In this document: piece after piece, positions 7,873 to 17,042 of the stretch
How the letters are laid out: each line of letters opens with the position of its first letter
Position numbering within the stretch: the first letter of the stretch is position 1
Assembly (NCBI GenBank): GCA_016938235.1
Contig: JAFGVA010000121.1
Coordinates: 84,133-148,132 of the forward strand
Length of the DNA stretch: 64,000 nucleotides
Direction: 5' to 3'
DNA from: Bacteroidales bacterium
GTDB taxonomy: Bacteria > Bacteroidota > Bacteroidia > Bacteroidales > UBA10428
Made by a program: the position numbers and the translations under genes
Notes under the pieces: model-generated
The model's input: only the letters and a program-made list of their open reading frames with translations
What the model was told of the DNA's origin: nothing
Databases searched by the model: none

Positions 7873-8754
7873 ATGAAGATTGCAATTTTTGGCAAAAGCA
7901 TTTCGCAGGAATTTCATATTCACATTGTAGAATTAATTGACAGGCTTAAATCTGAAAAGGTTGAAATAAGTATTTATTTGCCTTTTTTCAACATAATAAA
8001 GTCTGTATGCAGTTTAAATGAAGTCGATTGCAGTTTTTTCAGTACGCCTTTTGAATGTCCCGACGATATCAATTTTTTAGTTACTATTGGAGGCGATGGA
8101 ACATTTCTGGAAAGTATTCTGTTTCTTAAAAGTTCAGACATACCGGCAATTGGTATTAACACCGGTCGATTAGGGTATCTTGCTACTATTGCCCGCGATG
8201 AAATATCAAAAGCTTTTGATGCAATTTTTAGTAATAATTACAAGCTTGAAGAAAGATCCCTGCTTAGAGTTGAGACAGACATTGATCTTTTCGACGGGTA
8301 TAATTTTGCCCTAAACGAAGTTACAATTCAAAAGATTGATTCATCGCTTTTAAGCATAGATACCTGGATAAATGGTGAATTTTTGAATACATTCTGGACA
8401 GATGGCCTGATTATTGCAACCCCAACCGGGTCAACTGCGTATTCATTAAGTGTGGGTGGCCCAATTGTGATGCCGGGATCGTGCAATTTTACAATTGCAC
8501 CCATTGCATCGCATAACCTTTCGGTAAGGCCGATTGTGGTTCACGACAATGTTGTGATTGAAGCACAGGTGAAATCGAGAAACGATAAATACCTGTTAAC
8601 TGCTGATAATCGGACACATATATTGAATGTTTCCGAAAGAAAACTAACTATACGGAAAACAAAATTTATACTAAAATTGTTAATTTTACCATATAATAGT
8701 TATTTTAACACACTCAGGAATAAATTGATGTGGGGTATGGATAAAAGAAATTGA
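7873..8754 (+). CDS. nadK: NAD kinase
   Basis: Phosphorylates NAD to NADP. The diagnostic GGDGT motif is at residues 73-77 (TIGGDGTFLES), followed by GINTGRLGYLA and the second NAD-binding block TPTGSTAYSLSVGGPIV. 293 residues, normal for bacterial enzymes. It follows the CBS protein closely and precedes the outer-membrane gene block, so it is probably the second gene of that operon. Confidence 0.97.
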   Translation: MKIAIFGKSISQEFHIHIVELIDRLKSEKVEISIYLPFFNIIKSVCSLNEVDCSFFSTPFECPDDINFLVTIGGDGTFLESILFLKSSDIPAIGINTGRLGYLATIARDEISKAFDAIFSNNYKLEERSLLRVETDIDLFDGYNFALNEVTIQKIDSSLLSIDTWINGEFLNTFWTDGLIIATPTGSTAYSLSVGGPIVMPGSCNFTIAPIASHNLSVRPIVVHDNVVIEAQVKSRNDKYLLTADNRTHILNVSERKLTIRKTKFILKLLILPYNSYFNTLRNKLMWGMDKRN

Positions 8755-8833
8755 TAAGTACCTAATGATTAGGAATATTTTTTATTTTACTATAAAAAGT
8801 ATAACTTTCAGTTTTCTACTTAATTAGAGAAGA

Positions 8834-9628
8834 ATGAACAGAAGAGGGGTAAAAATAGTTTTGTTATTCATAATTTCATTTTTCATTTGTTCTGATAGTT
8901 TGTTTGGACAAAGATGGAAGTTGAAACGTTATGAAGTAGGACTGGGGGTTGGCACCACGCAAATATTTGGGGATATTGGAGGGTCAGCTGATGAAAGTAA
9001 TTGGTTTGGTATTAAAGATATTAAATTCGATGAAACCAAGCTTTCCTATGCCGGAAACATCAGGTATAAAATAAACCCCTATTTTACTGTTAAAACCAAT
9101 TTAATTTATGGTTTTGGCGAAGGTTCTGATGTTGGTACCAGGAATGATCGTGGAAGAGGGTATCACACCAAAATGTTTGAAGCATCCGGTATTTTTGAAT
9201 ATTACTTCCTGAGAGAAGATAAAGGCTATCGTTCTGCCGCTATGTATAACAAACGGGGTATGTTAAATAACTATAGTTCTACGGCGGCCTATGTTTTTGT
9301 TGGATTTGGCGCAAACATGTCCAACACTGTTCATGCCGATACCATGCCCATTATTGGTGGTTATGACCTATACAAAGCCAAAAATACAGCACCCGTCATT
9401 CCATTTGGTATCGGAATTAAATATATTATTGATGAAAGTATTTATGTAAATGCCGATTTTGGCTACCGCGTTGCTTTGAACGATTATGTTGAGGGCTATA
9501 AAACATTGGCATCTAAATACCCCGATGTATACTACTTCTTTACAGTTTCTGTTAATTACAGGCTGAAAACTTCACGCAGGAATATACCGGCATTTCTGGA
9601 TTTTAAATACAGCAAATTTGGGTATTAA
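8834..9628 (+). CDS. Outer-membrane beta-barrel protein (DUF6089-like)
   Basis: 264 residues with a signal peptide (hydrophobic residues about 7-22, cleavage probably before the QRWKLKRYE stretch). The mature part alternates hydrophobic and polar residues with many aromatic, Gly and Asn positions, as in 8- to 10-strand barrels. The GVGVGTTQIFGDIGG-type start is typical of the DUF6089 family, found beside uppS-bamA in Bacteroidota. No enzymatic motif is visible. Probably structural or sensory in the outer membrane. Confidence 0.72.
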   Translation: MNRRGVKIVLLFIISFFICSDSLFGQRWKLKRYEVGLGVGTTQIFGDIGGSADESNWFGIKDIKFDETKLSYAGNIRYKINPYFTVKTNLIYGFGEGSDVGTRNDRGRGYHTKMFEASGIFEYYFLREDKGYRSAAMYNKRGMLNNYSSTAAYVFVGFGANMSNTVHADTMPIIGGYDLYKAKNTAPVIPFGIGIKYIIDESIYVNADFGYRVALNDYVEGYKTLASKYPDVYYFFTVSVNYRLKTSRRNIPAFLDFKYSKFGY

Positions 9629-9836
9629 ATATTTGATGGTTTCCATTAAGATTAAGTTATTCAAAAGCCAGTTAACTTTTTTTATGTTTTTTTATTAAAA
9701 ATTCTCACCTTGGGCGCTAAAAACTTGTATTAAAACGTTTAATATTGCGCATAAGTTTTATTCCGATAAAACCTCACGTTAGAAATACACATTTATTCAG
9801 AAAAGCAGTAAATGTTTTTTTTACCTGAAGTTTTAA

Positions 9837-10541
9837 ATGACGAATAAACTAAAAACTAAAAATCACGTGAAAAAAACTGTATTTTTTATTCTTGGTCTGG
9901 TTCTTTCGACATCATTATTTGCTCAAAGAAAAGTTGATCTGGGATTTATCGGTGGCACCGATTTTTATTTGGGAGATATCAATTCAACCCGCTTGTTTTA
10001 CTCGCCCAGGTATGCTGTAGGGCCAATTTTCAGATACAATATCGACGACAGAGTTTCTGTCAGGTTCCATGGAGTATATGCAAATTTATCGGGCACCGAC
10101 AGCGATTTCGAAAATAATATTACTAAAAGGCCAACACCGGTTAGTTTTTCGGTTAACCTGGTAAACATAGCCAGCCAGGTAGAATATAATTTTTTCGATT
10201 ATAAAACAGGTATCGAAGCCGGAGAATTCACTCCATATATGTTTGGAGGCATTGGATATTCTATGGTGTTATCTTCTACAGTTGAAAACTCCGGAGTTTC
10301 ACCGGAACAACATTTTACAATACCATTTGGTGTTGGAAGCAAATTAAATGTTACCCGCAGAATGAGCGCAGGAGTTGAGTGGAGTATGAATAAAGCATTC
10401 TCCGACAGGCTTGATGGCGTTATTTCTCCATTAGACGATGCCGAATTATTAATGTTCAATAATGACTGGTATAGTTTCTTTGGACTTTTTATTACCTATA
10501 AGTTTTTTAAATTTGCAGCCGATTGTCCGACATATGATTAG
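9837..10541 (+). CDS. Second outer-membrane beta-barrel protein (DUF6089-like)
   Basis: 234 residues, with a signal peptide ending near ...STSLFAQ followed by RKVDLGFIGGTDFYLGDINSTR. Its beginning resembles that of the preceding barrel gene, so the two are probably paralogues. The ATG at 9837 is taken as the start; a GTG ten codons later would give a shorter, equally plausible signal peptide. It lies 11 bases upstream of uppS. The 208-base gap before it contains no gene; it has a small hairpin, GTTTTAT-TCCG-ATAAAAC, at 9755-9772. Function unknown. Confidence 0.72.
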   Translation: MTNKLKTKNHVKKTVFFILGLVLSTSLFAQRKVDLGFIGGTDFYLGDINSTRLFYSPRYAVGPIFRYNIDDRVSVRFHGVYANLSGTDSDFENNITKRPTPVSFSVNLVNIASQVEYNFFDYKTGIEAGEFTPYMFGGIGYSMVLSSTVENSGVSPEQHFTIPFGVGSKLNVTRRMSAGVEWSMNKAFSDRLDGVISPLDDAELLMFNNDWYSFFGLFITYKFFKFAADCPTYD

Positions 10542-10552
10542 AAAAGTTACTA

Positions 10553-11311
10553 ATGATTAATAAAGAGCAGCTTGATATAGAAAGGCTTCCGGCGCATATT
10601 GCTATTATTATGGATGGCAATGGACGATGGGCAAAGAAAAAGGGAAATCCACGGGTCTTTGGGCATAAAAATGGAGTAGCAGCCGTTCGCGATACAGTTG
10701 AGGGTGCAGCAGAACTAGGAATTAAATATTTGACTTTATATGCTTTTTCAACTGAGAATTGGAATAGACCAAGAACCGAAGTTGATGCTTTAATGTCATT
10801 ATTGGTTAACACCATAAATAAGGAAACAAAAACACTGTTAGACAATAATGTTCGGTTAGCAGCTATTGGTGATATTGAGTCTTTACCATCAAATGTTGCA
10901 GCAAATTTAAGAGGTGCAATAGACAAGACCAAAACCAATACAGGTTTAACCCTTGTTTTGGCGCTTAGTTACAGTGCCAGGTGGGAAATTATTAAGGCTG
11001 TAAAAAACATTGCAGAAGAAGTTAAGTCTGGTAAACTTAATGTTAGCGAAATTGATAATACCACCTTCAGCAACTACCTTACCACTAAAGAAATACCAGA
11101 TCCTGAGTTGTTAATTCGAACAAGTGGCGAATCGCGAATCAGTAATTTCTTGTTATGGCAGATAGCATACTCAGAGCTGTATTTTACACATGTTTTATGG
11201 CCCGATTTCAGAAGAGAAAATCTGTATGAAGCTATAGCAGATTATCAATGTCGGGAGCGAAGGTTTGGGAAAACAAGCGATCAGGTATCAGAAAAAATTC
11301 AAAGTAAATAG
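10553..11311 (+). CDS. uppS: Isoprenyl transferase (undecaprenyl diphosphate synthase)
   Basis: Cis-prenyltransferase that adds isopentenyl units to farnesyl diphosphate, making the C55 carrier used for peptidoglycan and surface glycans. 252 residues. The catalytic stretch IIMDGNGRWAKKKG has Asp21, followed by YLTLYAFSTENWNRP. The diphosphate-binding arginines lie in LIRTSGESRISNFLLWQ, just before AYSELYF. It is followed after 11 bases by bamA, a conserved arrangement that couples carrier lipid and outer-membrane assembly. Confidence 0.96.
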   Translation: MINKEQLDIERLPAHIAIIMDGNGRWAKKKGNPRVFGHKNGVAAVRDTVEGAAELGIKYLTLYAFSTENWNRPRTEVDALMSLLVNTINKETKTLLDNNVRLAAIGDIESLPSNVAANLRGAIDKTKTNTGLTLVLALSYSARWEIIKAVKNIAEEVKSGKLNVSEIDNTTFSNYLTTKEIPDPELLIRTSGESRISNFLLWQIAYSELYFTHVLWPDFRRENLYEAIADYQCRERRFGKTSDQVSEKIQSK

Positions 11312-11322
11312 TTAAATCAGCA

Positions 11323-13827
11323 ATGCGTAAATTTTTAGTTTTATTTTTCATAGTATTTCAAATACTAAATACTTTTTCACAGGAAGTCAATACAGACTCT
11401 CTTCAGGTTATAGATTATTCAAGAACAAGAGAATATGTTATTGCTGAGATAAAAGTTACCGGGGTTAAGTATTTAAACCCAACACACCTGGTTAGTATCT
11501 CGGGATTACACAGGGGACAGGAAATAACAATTCCGGGTTCAGACATTTCAAATGCAATAAAGAATTACTGGAGACATGGCTTATTTGCCGATGTTAAAAT
11601 TATTATTACCAAAATTGAGGGTACCAATGTTTACCTTGAGATTCAACTTGTTGAGCAACCCCGTATGAGCGATTTAATTATTAGCGGTATAAAAAAAGCA
11701 GAACAAGATGACATTAAAGAAAAGATAGAACTGAAAAAAGGCACCCAGATAACAGATAATATTATTAATAATACTGTTACGATAATTAAACGTCATTACA
11801 TCGAAAAGGGGTTTTTTAATATTGATCTAAATATCCGGCAAAAAGCTGATACTGCAGGACAAAACAGGGTTGTTCTTTATATTGATATTGATAAAAATGA
11901 ACGCGTAAAAATCGAGGAAATTATTTTCGAGGATAATGAAGTTTTTACAGATAAAAAACTAAGACATAACCTCAAGAAAACAAAACAAAGAGACCTGAAT
12001 ATTTTTAAGGGGTCGAAATACATCGAAGCTGATTATAAGGAAGATAAGATTAAACTTATTGATTTCTACAACAAAAACGGATATCGTGATGCAAAAATCG
12101 TTAAGGAAGAACTTTACCCGATTAACGAAGAACGCGTTGGTCTGAAGTTAACTATGTATGAAGGAAATCAATACTACATCAGGAATATTCGTTGGGTTGG
12201 AAACACAAAGTATCCTTCGGAGTATCTGACCAGGGTGCTTGGCATAAAAGAAAAACAAATCTACGATAAACAGCATCTCGAAGACAGGTTGAATATGGAC
12301 GAAGATGCCATATCAACATTGTACATGGATAATGGTTACCTGTTCTTTTCAGTGACACCTGTTGAAATGAAAGTTGAGGAAGATTCGGTAGATCTGGAAT
12401 TAAGGATTTACGAAGGAAATCCTGCAACTATCAGCCAGATAATAATAAACGGGAATACCAAAACGAATGAACACGTTGTTCGTCGTGAACTGTATACCAG
12501 ACCTGGTGAGTTGTTTAGCAAGTCCGACCTGATGCGTTCATATAGGGAGATTGCCAATTTAGGACATTTTAATCCGGAAAACATAGGCGTTGATCCCTTA
12601 CCCAACCAGGCAGACGGAACAGTAGATATTAAATATACACTCGAAGAACGAGCCAATGATCAGCTTGAACTTTCTGGCGGCTGGGGTGGCGGCTATGGTT
12701 TTGTAGGATCGGTAGGGGTTAAATTTACAAATCTTGCTGTTGGTAAAATTCTTGATAAATCGGCATGGAGACCCGTTCCAACAGGTGATGGACAGACTTT
12801 TTCGATAAGAGCCCAATCAAATATCCGCTATCAGGGTTTTAATATGTCTTTTCTTGAACCCTGGTTTGGAGGTAAAAAACCAAATTCGTTATCTATTTCT
12901 ACAAATTATACTATCATACGATACTTAACCAGCAGTGGTTTAAAATATACAACAAAAGGCACCTTCCAAACACTTGGCGGAGCCGTTGGTTTTGGAAAGA
13001 GATTAAAGTGGCCCGATGATTATTTTAGTATTTATTCAGAACTTGGATATAATCAGTATAAGTTAAATGATTATCCGGGTTATCCCTTAAATTCAGGAAG
13101 TTATAATCTTGTAACCTTTAAGAATGTTCTAAGCAGAAGTTCGCAGGACCAGATGATATATCCGCGTAAAGGTTCGGCACTTAGCCTTACTGTAACAGTA
13201 ACTCCGCCATTTTCATTAATTAACGGCAAAGATTATAGTAAATTAGAATATACCGAGAAATTCAAAAATATTGAATTCCATAAATGGGTATTCAAGTCGG
13301 CATGGTACACACAGATAGCCGGTGACCTTGTTCTGGCATTGAAATCCGAATTTGGTGCTTTAGGTTTTTATAATGAAAATATTGGCTACCCGGTATTTGA
13401 AAAATTTGATATGGGAGGCAGTGGTCTGTCTGGTTATACTATGATGGGAACAGATGTTATACCATTAAGAGGATATCAGGATGGGGCTTTGACGCCAAAA
13501 AAAACCTATATTACCGAAGATAATTACACATCAACCTATGATAATGGGAATGTATACACTAGATTTTATTCAGAATTAAGATACCCAATATCCCTTAATC
13601 CCTCGGCTACATTATACGGGTTGGTATTCCTCGAAGGAGGTAATGTATGGGATGAATGGGATAAGTTTAATCCATATGCAATAAAACGTTCTGCCGGCGT
13701 GGGTATCAGGGCATTTCTGCCTATGTTTGGGCTCCTCGGATTTGACTGGGGTTATGGATTTGATTATCTTGATGATGGATCGGGTAAAAAAGGAGAATTC
13801 CATTTCATAATTGGTCAACAATTGTAA
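11323..13827 (+). CDS. bamA: Outer membrane protein assembly factor BamA
   Basis: Central subunit of the BAM complex that folds beta-barrels into the outer membrane. 834 residues: signal peptide (about 1-19, ending TFSQ), five POTRA domains over about residues 30-450, and an Omp85 barrel of 16 strands to the C-terminus. Gly-rich strands such as ELSGGWGGGYGFVGSVGVKF open the barrel, and GSGLSGYTMMGTDVIPLRGYQDG is the conserved region containing the L6 loop. It is followed by two ompH genes, the periplasmic chaperones that deliver its clients. Confidence 0.96.
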   Translation: MRKFLVLFFIVFQILNTFSQEVNTDSLQVIDYSRTREYVIAEIKVTGVKYLNPTHLVSISGLHRGQEITIPGSDISNAIKNYWRHGLFADVKIIITKIEGTNVYLEIQLVEQPRMSDLIISGIKKAEQDDIKEKIELKKGTQITDNIINNTVTIIKRHYIEKGFFNIDLNIRQKADTAGQNRVVLYIDIDKNERVKIEEIIFEDNEVFTDKKLRHNLKKTKQRDLNIFKGSKYIEADYKEDKIKLIDFYNKNGYRDAKIVKEELYPINEERVGLKLTMYEGNQYYIRNIRWVGNTKYPSEYLTRVLGIKEKQIYDKQHLEDRLNMDEDAISTLYMDNGYLFFSVTPVEMKVEEDSVDLELRIYEGNPATISQIIINGNTKTNEHVVRRELYTRPGELFSKSDLMRSYREIANLGHFNPENIGVDPLPNQADGTVDIKYTLEERANDQLELSGGWGGGYGFVGSVGVKFTNLAVGKILDKSAWRPVPTGDGQTFSIRAQSNIRYQGFNMSFLEPWFGGKKPNSLSISTNYTIIRYLTSSGLKYTTKGTFQTLGGAVGFGKRLKWPDDYFSIYSELGYNQYKLNDYPGYPLNSGSYNLVTFKNVLSRSSQDQMIYPRKGSALSLTVTVTPPFSLINGKDYSKLEYTEKFKNIEFHKWVFKSAWYTQIAGDLVLALKSEFGALGFYNENIGYPVFEKFDMGGSGLSGYTMMGTDVIPLRGYQDGALTPKKTYITEDNYTSTYDNGNVYTRFYSELRYPISLNPSATLYGLVFLEGGNVWDEWDKFNPYAIKRSAGVGIRAFLPMFGLLGFDWGYGFDYLDDGSGKKGEFHFIIGQQL

Positions 13828-13886
13828 ATTTGGAATAATATTTGATACAGCTTAGGAAACAAAAAAAACTCCAAAAAGAAATTATT

Positions 13887-14402
13887 ATGAAGAAATTAAG
13901 CTTGATTTTAGGACTGTTGGTTGTAACAATAACTGCAGGTTTTGCTCAGAAATTTGCATATGTCGATACAGAATATATACTTGGAAATATACCATCGTAC
14001 AAAGCTGCTGAGGAAGAATTGGAATCGATGACTACCGAATGGCAAACCGAAATAGATGCGATGTACCAGGAAATTGATAAAATGTACCGTGAATACCAGG
14101 CAGAAAAGGTTTTGCTTACCCAGGAAATGAGACAGACAAGGGAACAAGAAATTATTAGCAAAGAGAGAGAGGCAAAGAAACTTCAAAACGATTATTTTGG
14201 CTCGGAAGGCTTGCTTTATCAAAAGCGTGAGGAGAAAATAAAACCCATTCAGGATGAAATATACAATGCTCTGAAAGAGATTTCTAATGAAGGTGGTTAT
14301 GCCTTAATTTTTGACACTTCAGGAGGACCAAGTATACTATATTCCAATCCCCGTTACGACATAAGTGACGATATCTTAACCCGATTAGGTTATAAAAATT
14401 AA
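13887..14402 (+). CDS. OmpH/Skp family periplasmic chaperone (copy 1)
   Basis: Holds unfolded outer-membrane proteins in the periplasm. The start is set at ATG 13887, which gives MKKLSLILGLLVVTITAGFAQ, a clear signal peptide; the longer frame upstream lacks sense as a leader. The mature protein begins KFAYVDTEYILGNIPSYKAA, typical of OmpH. A long charged coiled coil follows at about residues 40-120, giving the Skp tentacle. 171 residues. Next to bamA and a second copy. Confidence 0.93.
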   Translation: MKKLSLILGLLVVTITAGFAQKFAYVDTEYILGNIPSYKAAEEELESMTTEWQTEIDAMYQEIDKMYREYQAEKVLLTQEMRQTREQEIISKEREAKKLQNDYFGSEGLLYQKREEKIKPIQDEIYNALKEISNEGGYALIFDTSGGPSILYSNPRYDISDDILTRLGYKN

Positions 14403-14499
14403 TTGATTACATTTGTGTGATTTTTTAAGAAAAAACCCGAAAATGATTAGCCTTGCTTAATAATGGCAGTTTAATATCGCAATAATAAAATATAAAAAG

Positions 14500-15027
14500 A
14501 TGAAAAGCTTTAAGACACTCATAGCACTTGTTGCAGTTGCTACTTTTTCACTAACAGTTAGTGCACAATTAAAAATCGGACATATAAACAGTCAGGAACT
14601 CATGGCTTCAATGCCTGAAACCGACAGTGCTCAAAAGAAACTTGAACAAGTAGCTTTGGAACACGATAATATTCTTGAAGAAATGTCGGTTGAGCTTAAT
14701 AAAAAATATGAAGATTATTTAAAAAAGCTTCAGGATACTGCAAATCCAATGTCGGAATTAGTACGAGCAAACAAGGAAAGTGAGTTGCAAGAATTACAAG
14801 AAAGAATGCAGACTTTTCAGCAAAATGCAGAGCAGGATATTCAACGCCAGAGAATGGCCTTGTTTCAACCTATACAAGAAAAAGCCATTAAGGCAGTTAA
14901 CGATGTTGCTGCAGAAAACGGGTTTACCTATATTTTGGATATTGGTGCCGGAGCTGTTGTTTATACAGCACCAGGTGCCGAAGATATTCTACCTCTTGTT
15001 AAAAATAAACTAGGAATACTAGAATAG
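14500..15027 (+). CDS. OmpH/Skp family periplasmic chaperone (copy 2)
   Basis: 175 residues with a signal peptide ending SLTVSAQ. Then LKIGHINSQELMASMPETDSAQ begins the first strand, followed by a coiled coil at about residues 45-120 and a C-terminal strand with the Tyr-Ile-Leu-Asp core. Same fold as the preceding gene, but clearly diverged in sequence. Two or more tandem ompH copies after bamA are usual in Bacteroidota; whether they form mixed trimers is unknown. A strong terminator follows at 15052. Confidence 0.93.
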   Translation: MKSFKTLIALVAVATFSLTVSAQLKIGHINSQELMASMPETDSAQKKLEQVALEHDNILEEMSVELNKKYEDYLKKLQDTANPMSELVRANKESELQELQERMQTFQQNAEQDIQRQRMALFQPIQEKAIKAVNDVAAENGFTYILDIGAGAVVYTAPGAEDILPLVKNKLGILE

Positions 15028-15051
15028 AAAAAGATATTAATTTTAATTTTG

Positions 15052-15086
15052 AAGCCAGTCTTAATTAAGGACTGGCTTTTTTATTT
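15052..15086 (+). terminator. Rho-independent terminator after ompH copy 2
   Basis: Nine-base stem AAGCCAGTC/GACTGGCTT (15052-15060 and 15070-15078), a 9-base loop, then a T-rich run. It ends a few bases before the murI ATG, so murI must rely on readthrough or an unrecognised promoter. Confidence 0.85.
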
Positions 15087-15090
15087 TATT

Positions 15091-15897
15091 ATGGATAACA
15101 GACCTATTGGTATATTTGATTCTGGTGTTGGCGGCCTTACGGTTGCAAATGCAATCCGTCAGATCTTACCTGGCGAAAATTTAATATATTTTGGAGATAC
15201 TTCTCACCTGCCATACGGTGATAAATCTCCTGAAACAATTCAGCATTATTCTGCCGGCATTACAAAATTTTTACTTGAGCAAGACTGTAAAATTATTGTT
15301 ATTGCATGTAATTCTGCATCGGCCAATGCTTTTGAGACTGTAAAAGGGATGACTGGAAACAAAGCACCGGTTTTAAATGTTATTGATCCGGTTGTTGAGT
15401 ACGTTACAAAATACAATGAATATAAGCATATTGGTGTGATTGGTACAAAAAGTACAATAAACAGCAATACCTATGCCGATAAAATTCACTGCAAAGACAA
15501 GGGTTATATTGTATCTAGTATGGCAACTACCCTGTTTGTTCCCATGATTGAAGAAGGTTTTATTTACGACGATATAAGCAACGCAATAATCAGGACTTAT
15601 CTTTCGAGACATGAACTTAATGGTATTAATTGCCTGATTTTGGGATGCACTCACTACCCGATAATAAAAAACCAGATTAATAAGTTTTATAATTTTGAGA
15701 TAGATATTATTGATTCTTCAAAAATTGTAGCGAATGCTCTGCGGGAACTTCTCGATAAAAATAATTTATTGAGCGGTAAAAATGAATCAGTTGAACATAA
15801 GTTTTTTGTGTCGGATATAACCCCGGCATTTAAGATTATTTCAAAGATGTTTTTCGAAGAAGATGTTGATTTAAAACTTCAGAATATCTGGGATTAG
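15091..15897 (+). CDS. murI: Glutamate racemase
   Basis: Makes D-glutamate for peptidoglycan. The ATG at 15091 gives 268 residues starting MDNRPIGIFDSGVGGLTVANA, the family start; the frame is open upstream, but that part lies inside a terminator. The two catalytic cysteines are visible in VIACNSASANA and LGCTHYPII. It is convergent with the next minus-strand gene, with only 8 bases between them. Confidence 0.96.
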   Translation: MDNRPIGIFDSGVGGLTVANAIRQILPGENLIYFGDTSHLPYGDKSPETIQHYSAGITKFLLEQDCKIIVIACNSASANAFETVKGMTGNKAPVLNVIDPVVEYVTKYNEYKHIGVIGTKSTINSNTYADKIHCKDKGYIVSSMATTLFVPMIEEGFIYDDISNAIIRTYLSRHELNGINCLILGCTHYPIIKNQINKFYNFEIDIIDSSKIVANALRELLDKNNLLSGKNESVEHKFFVSDITPAFKIISKMFFEEDVDLKLQNIWD

Positions 15898-15905
15898 AAG
15901 TCCTT

Positions 15906-17030
15906 TCAGCTTTTAATTATCCGGGTAACAAGAATAAGCAGTAAAAGCACTAAAGGGAAGTAAAATCCGTATAAAATAAGACTTAAAATATAAGCGGTAA
16001 GCAAAAGTGCCCCCAGAACAATTCTGATTCTTTTACCAGGTTTAACCTTAGGTAATAAAAACACTGTCCATACCGGATTTAACCAGAGTAAATGAAAATT
16101 CCACCTGAATATTTCATGGTCTGATATGAGTAAAACAAGCCATAGCACAACCGAAAATAAGATTACAGGTACAAATACGAAATAATCAAATGCAATGATT
16201 CTTTTTTCTATGCGGTACTCAAAATATCTTATCGATAAACCAATTAAAAAAAGAACAGAAAGCATGATTCCGGCTAATGAATATTCCCTTGTATGTGTTT
16301 CTTCCATTTTTAAAAGCAGGGTGTCTGGACCAACAAGAGGAGTTTGTTTGTCGTTAAGTACAAGTTCTTTTAAATAGGACTGCAGCGAGTCGGGGAGAAA
16401 AACAGATGACTTAAAGTCCGATTGTTTATAGAATTCACTTCCGGCAGATACGTTTATGGCAAGTTTCGACCAACTATGTTTTGACAAATAGGGGTCGACA
16501 AGGTTTAAAAAGGTCTGGCTTTCAAATTCTTTTCCTGGTTTTGCGGGAGCGGGGTGAGCAATACTGTCAATTAGGTCGAATATTCTGGTTGAGCAGTTAT
16601 TGTATAGAAAGTCGTAGTAATACTGCCTGTTCCCGGGCAAATAGTTTTGTTCCAGCGCTTGTTGAATTTCCTTCTTCAAACCAAATGGCAGAAAAAACTC
16701 ATTTTCAACAATGCTTCTGTTTTCTTCCTGAGTATATAGAATAACATATTCTGTTGGAATTCTGGACAGTTTGTATTTAAGGTTACCCTTAATGAACTTA
16801 AAGTAGAAACCTTCGTCGTCAAAATCAAAAGTTCCGTAATTGTAAGTATAGTCTGTATTGTTGCAGTAATCAACAACTCTTACAGCACTGTGGCCAAAAG
16901 TACTGTATAATTCAGTGCCGGGTGTGTAGGTGAGCAGAGAGATCCGTATTGGGTCAACAGAAAAATTGCCTGCTTTTATAGCAATAGTTTGAAGGATTAA
17001 GAATGCAAGCCAGAAGCTTTTTTTTATCAT
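15906..17030 (-). CDS. DUF4105/Lnb-type membrane protein, putative lipoprotein N-acyltransferase
   Basis: 374 residues: signal peptide (about 1-20), a periplasmic DUF4105 domain (about 25-240) and about five membrane helices (about 250-374). The domain has LLTYTPGTELYSTFGHSAVRV, with His47, and YDFLYNNCSTRIFD, with Cys146. This His-then-Cys order fits a permuted NlpC/P60-like acyl-transfer fold. From memory, this domain plus a five-helix tail is the architecture described as Lnb, the Bacteroidota lipoprotein N-acyltransferase that stands in for Lnt. The fold and motifs are seen; the activity here is inferred. It is 12 bases downstream of a DUF1571/LysM-like gene and probably cotranscribed. 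Confidence 0.75.
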   Translation of the reverse strand: MIKKSFWLAFLILQTIAIKAGNFSVDPIRISLLTYTPGTELYSTFGHSAVRVVDYCNNTDYTYNYGTFDFDDEGFYFKFIKGNLKYKLSRIPTEYVILYTQEENRSIVENEFFLPFGLKKEIQQALEQNYLPGNRQYYYDFLYNNCSTRIFDLIDSIAHPAPAKPGKEFESQTFLNLVDPYLSKHSWSKLAINVSAGSEFYKQSDFKSSVFLPDSLQSYLKELVLNDKQTPLVGPDTLLLKMEETHTREYSLAGIMLSVLFLIGLSIRYFEYRIEKRIIAFDYFVFVPVILFSVVLWLVLLISDHEIFRWNFHLLWLNPVWTVFLLPKVKPGKRIRIVLGALLLTAYILSLILYGFYFPLVLLLLILVTRIIKS

Positions 17031-17042
17031 TTATATTTTTGC

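Noticed and set aside
15049-15090. Upstream extension of murI
   Set aside because: The extension lies in the terminator of ompH copy 2 and adds residues absent from glutamate racemases.
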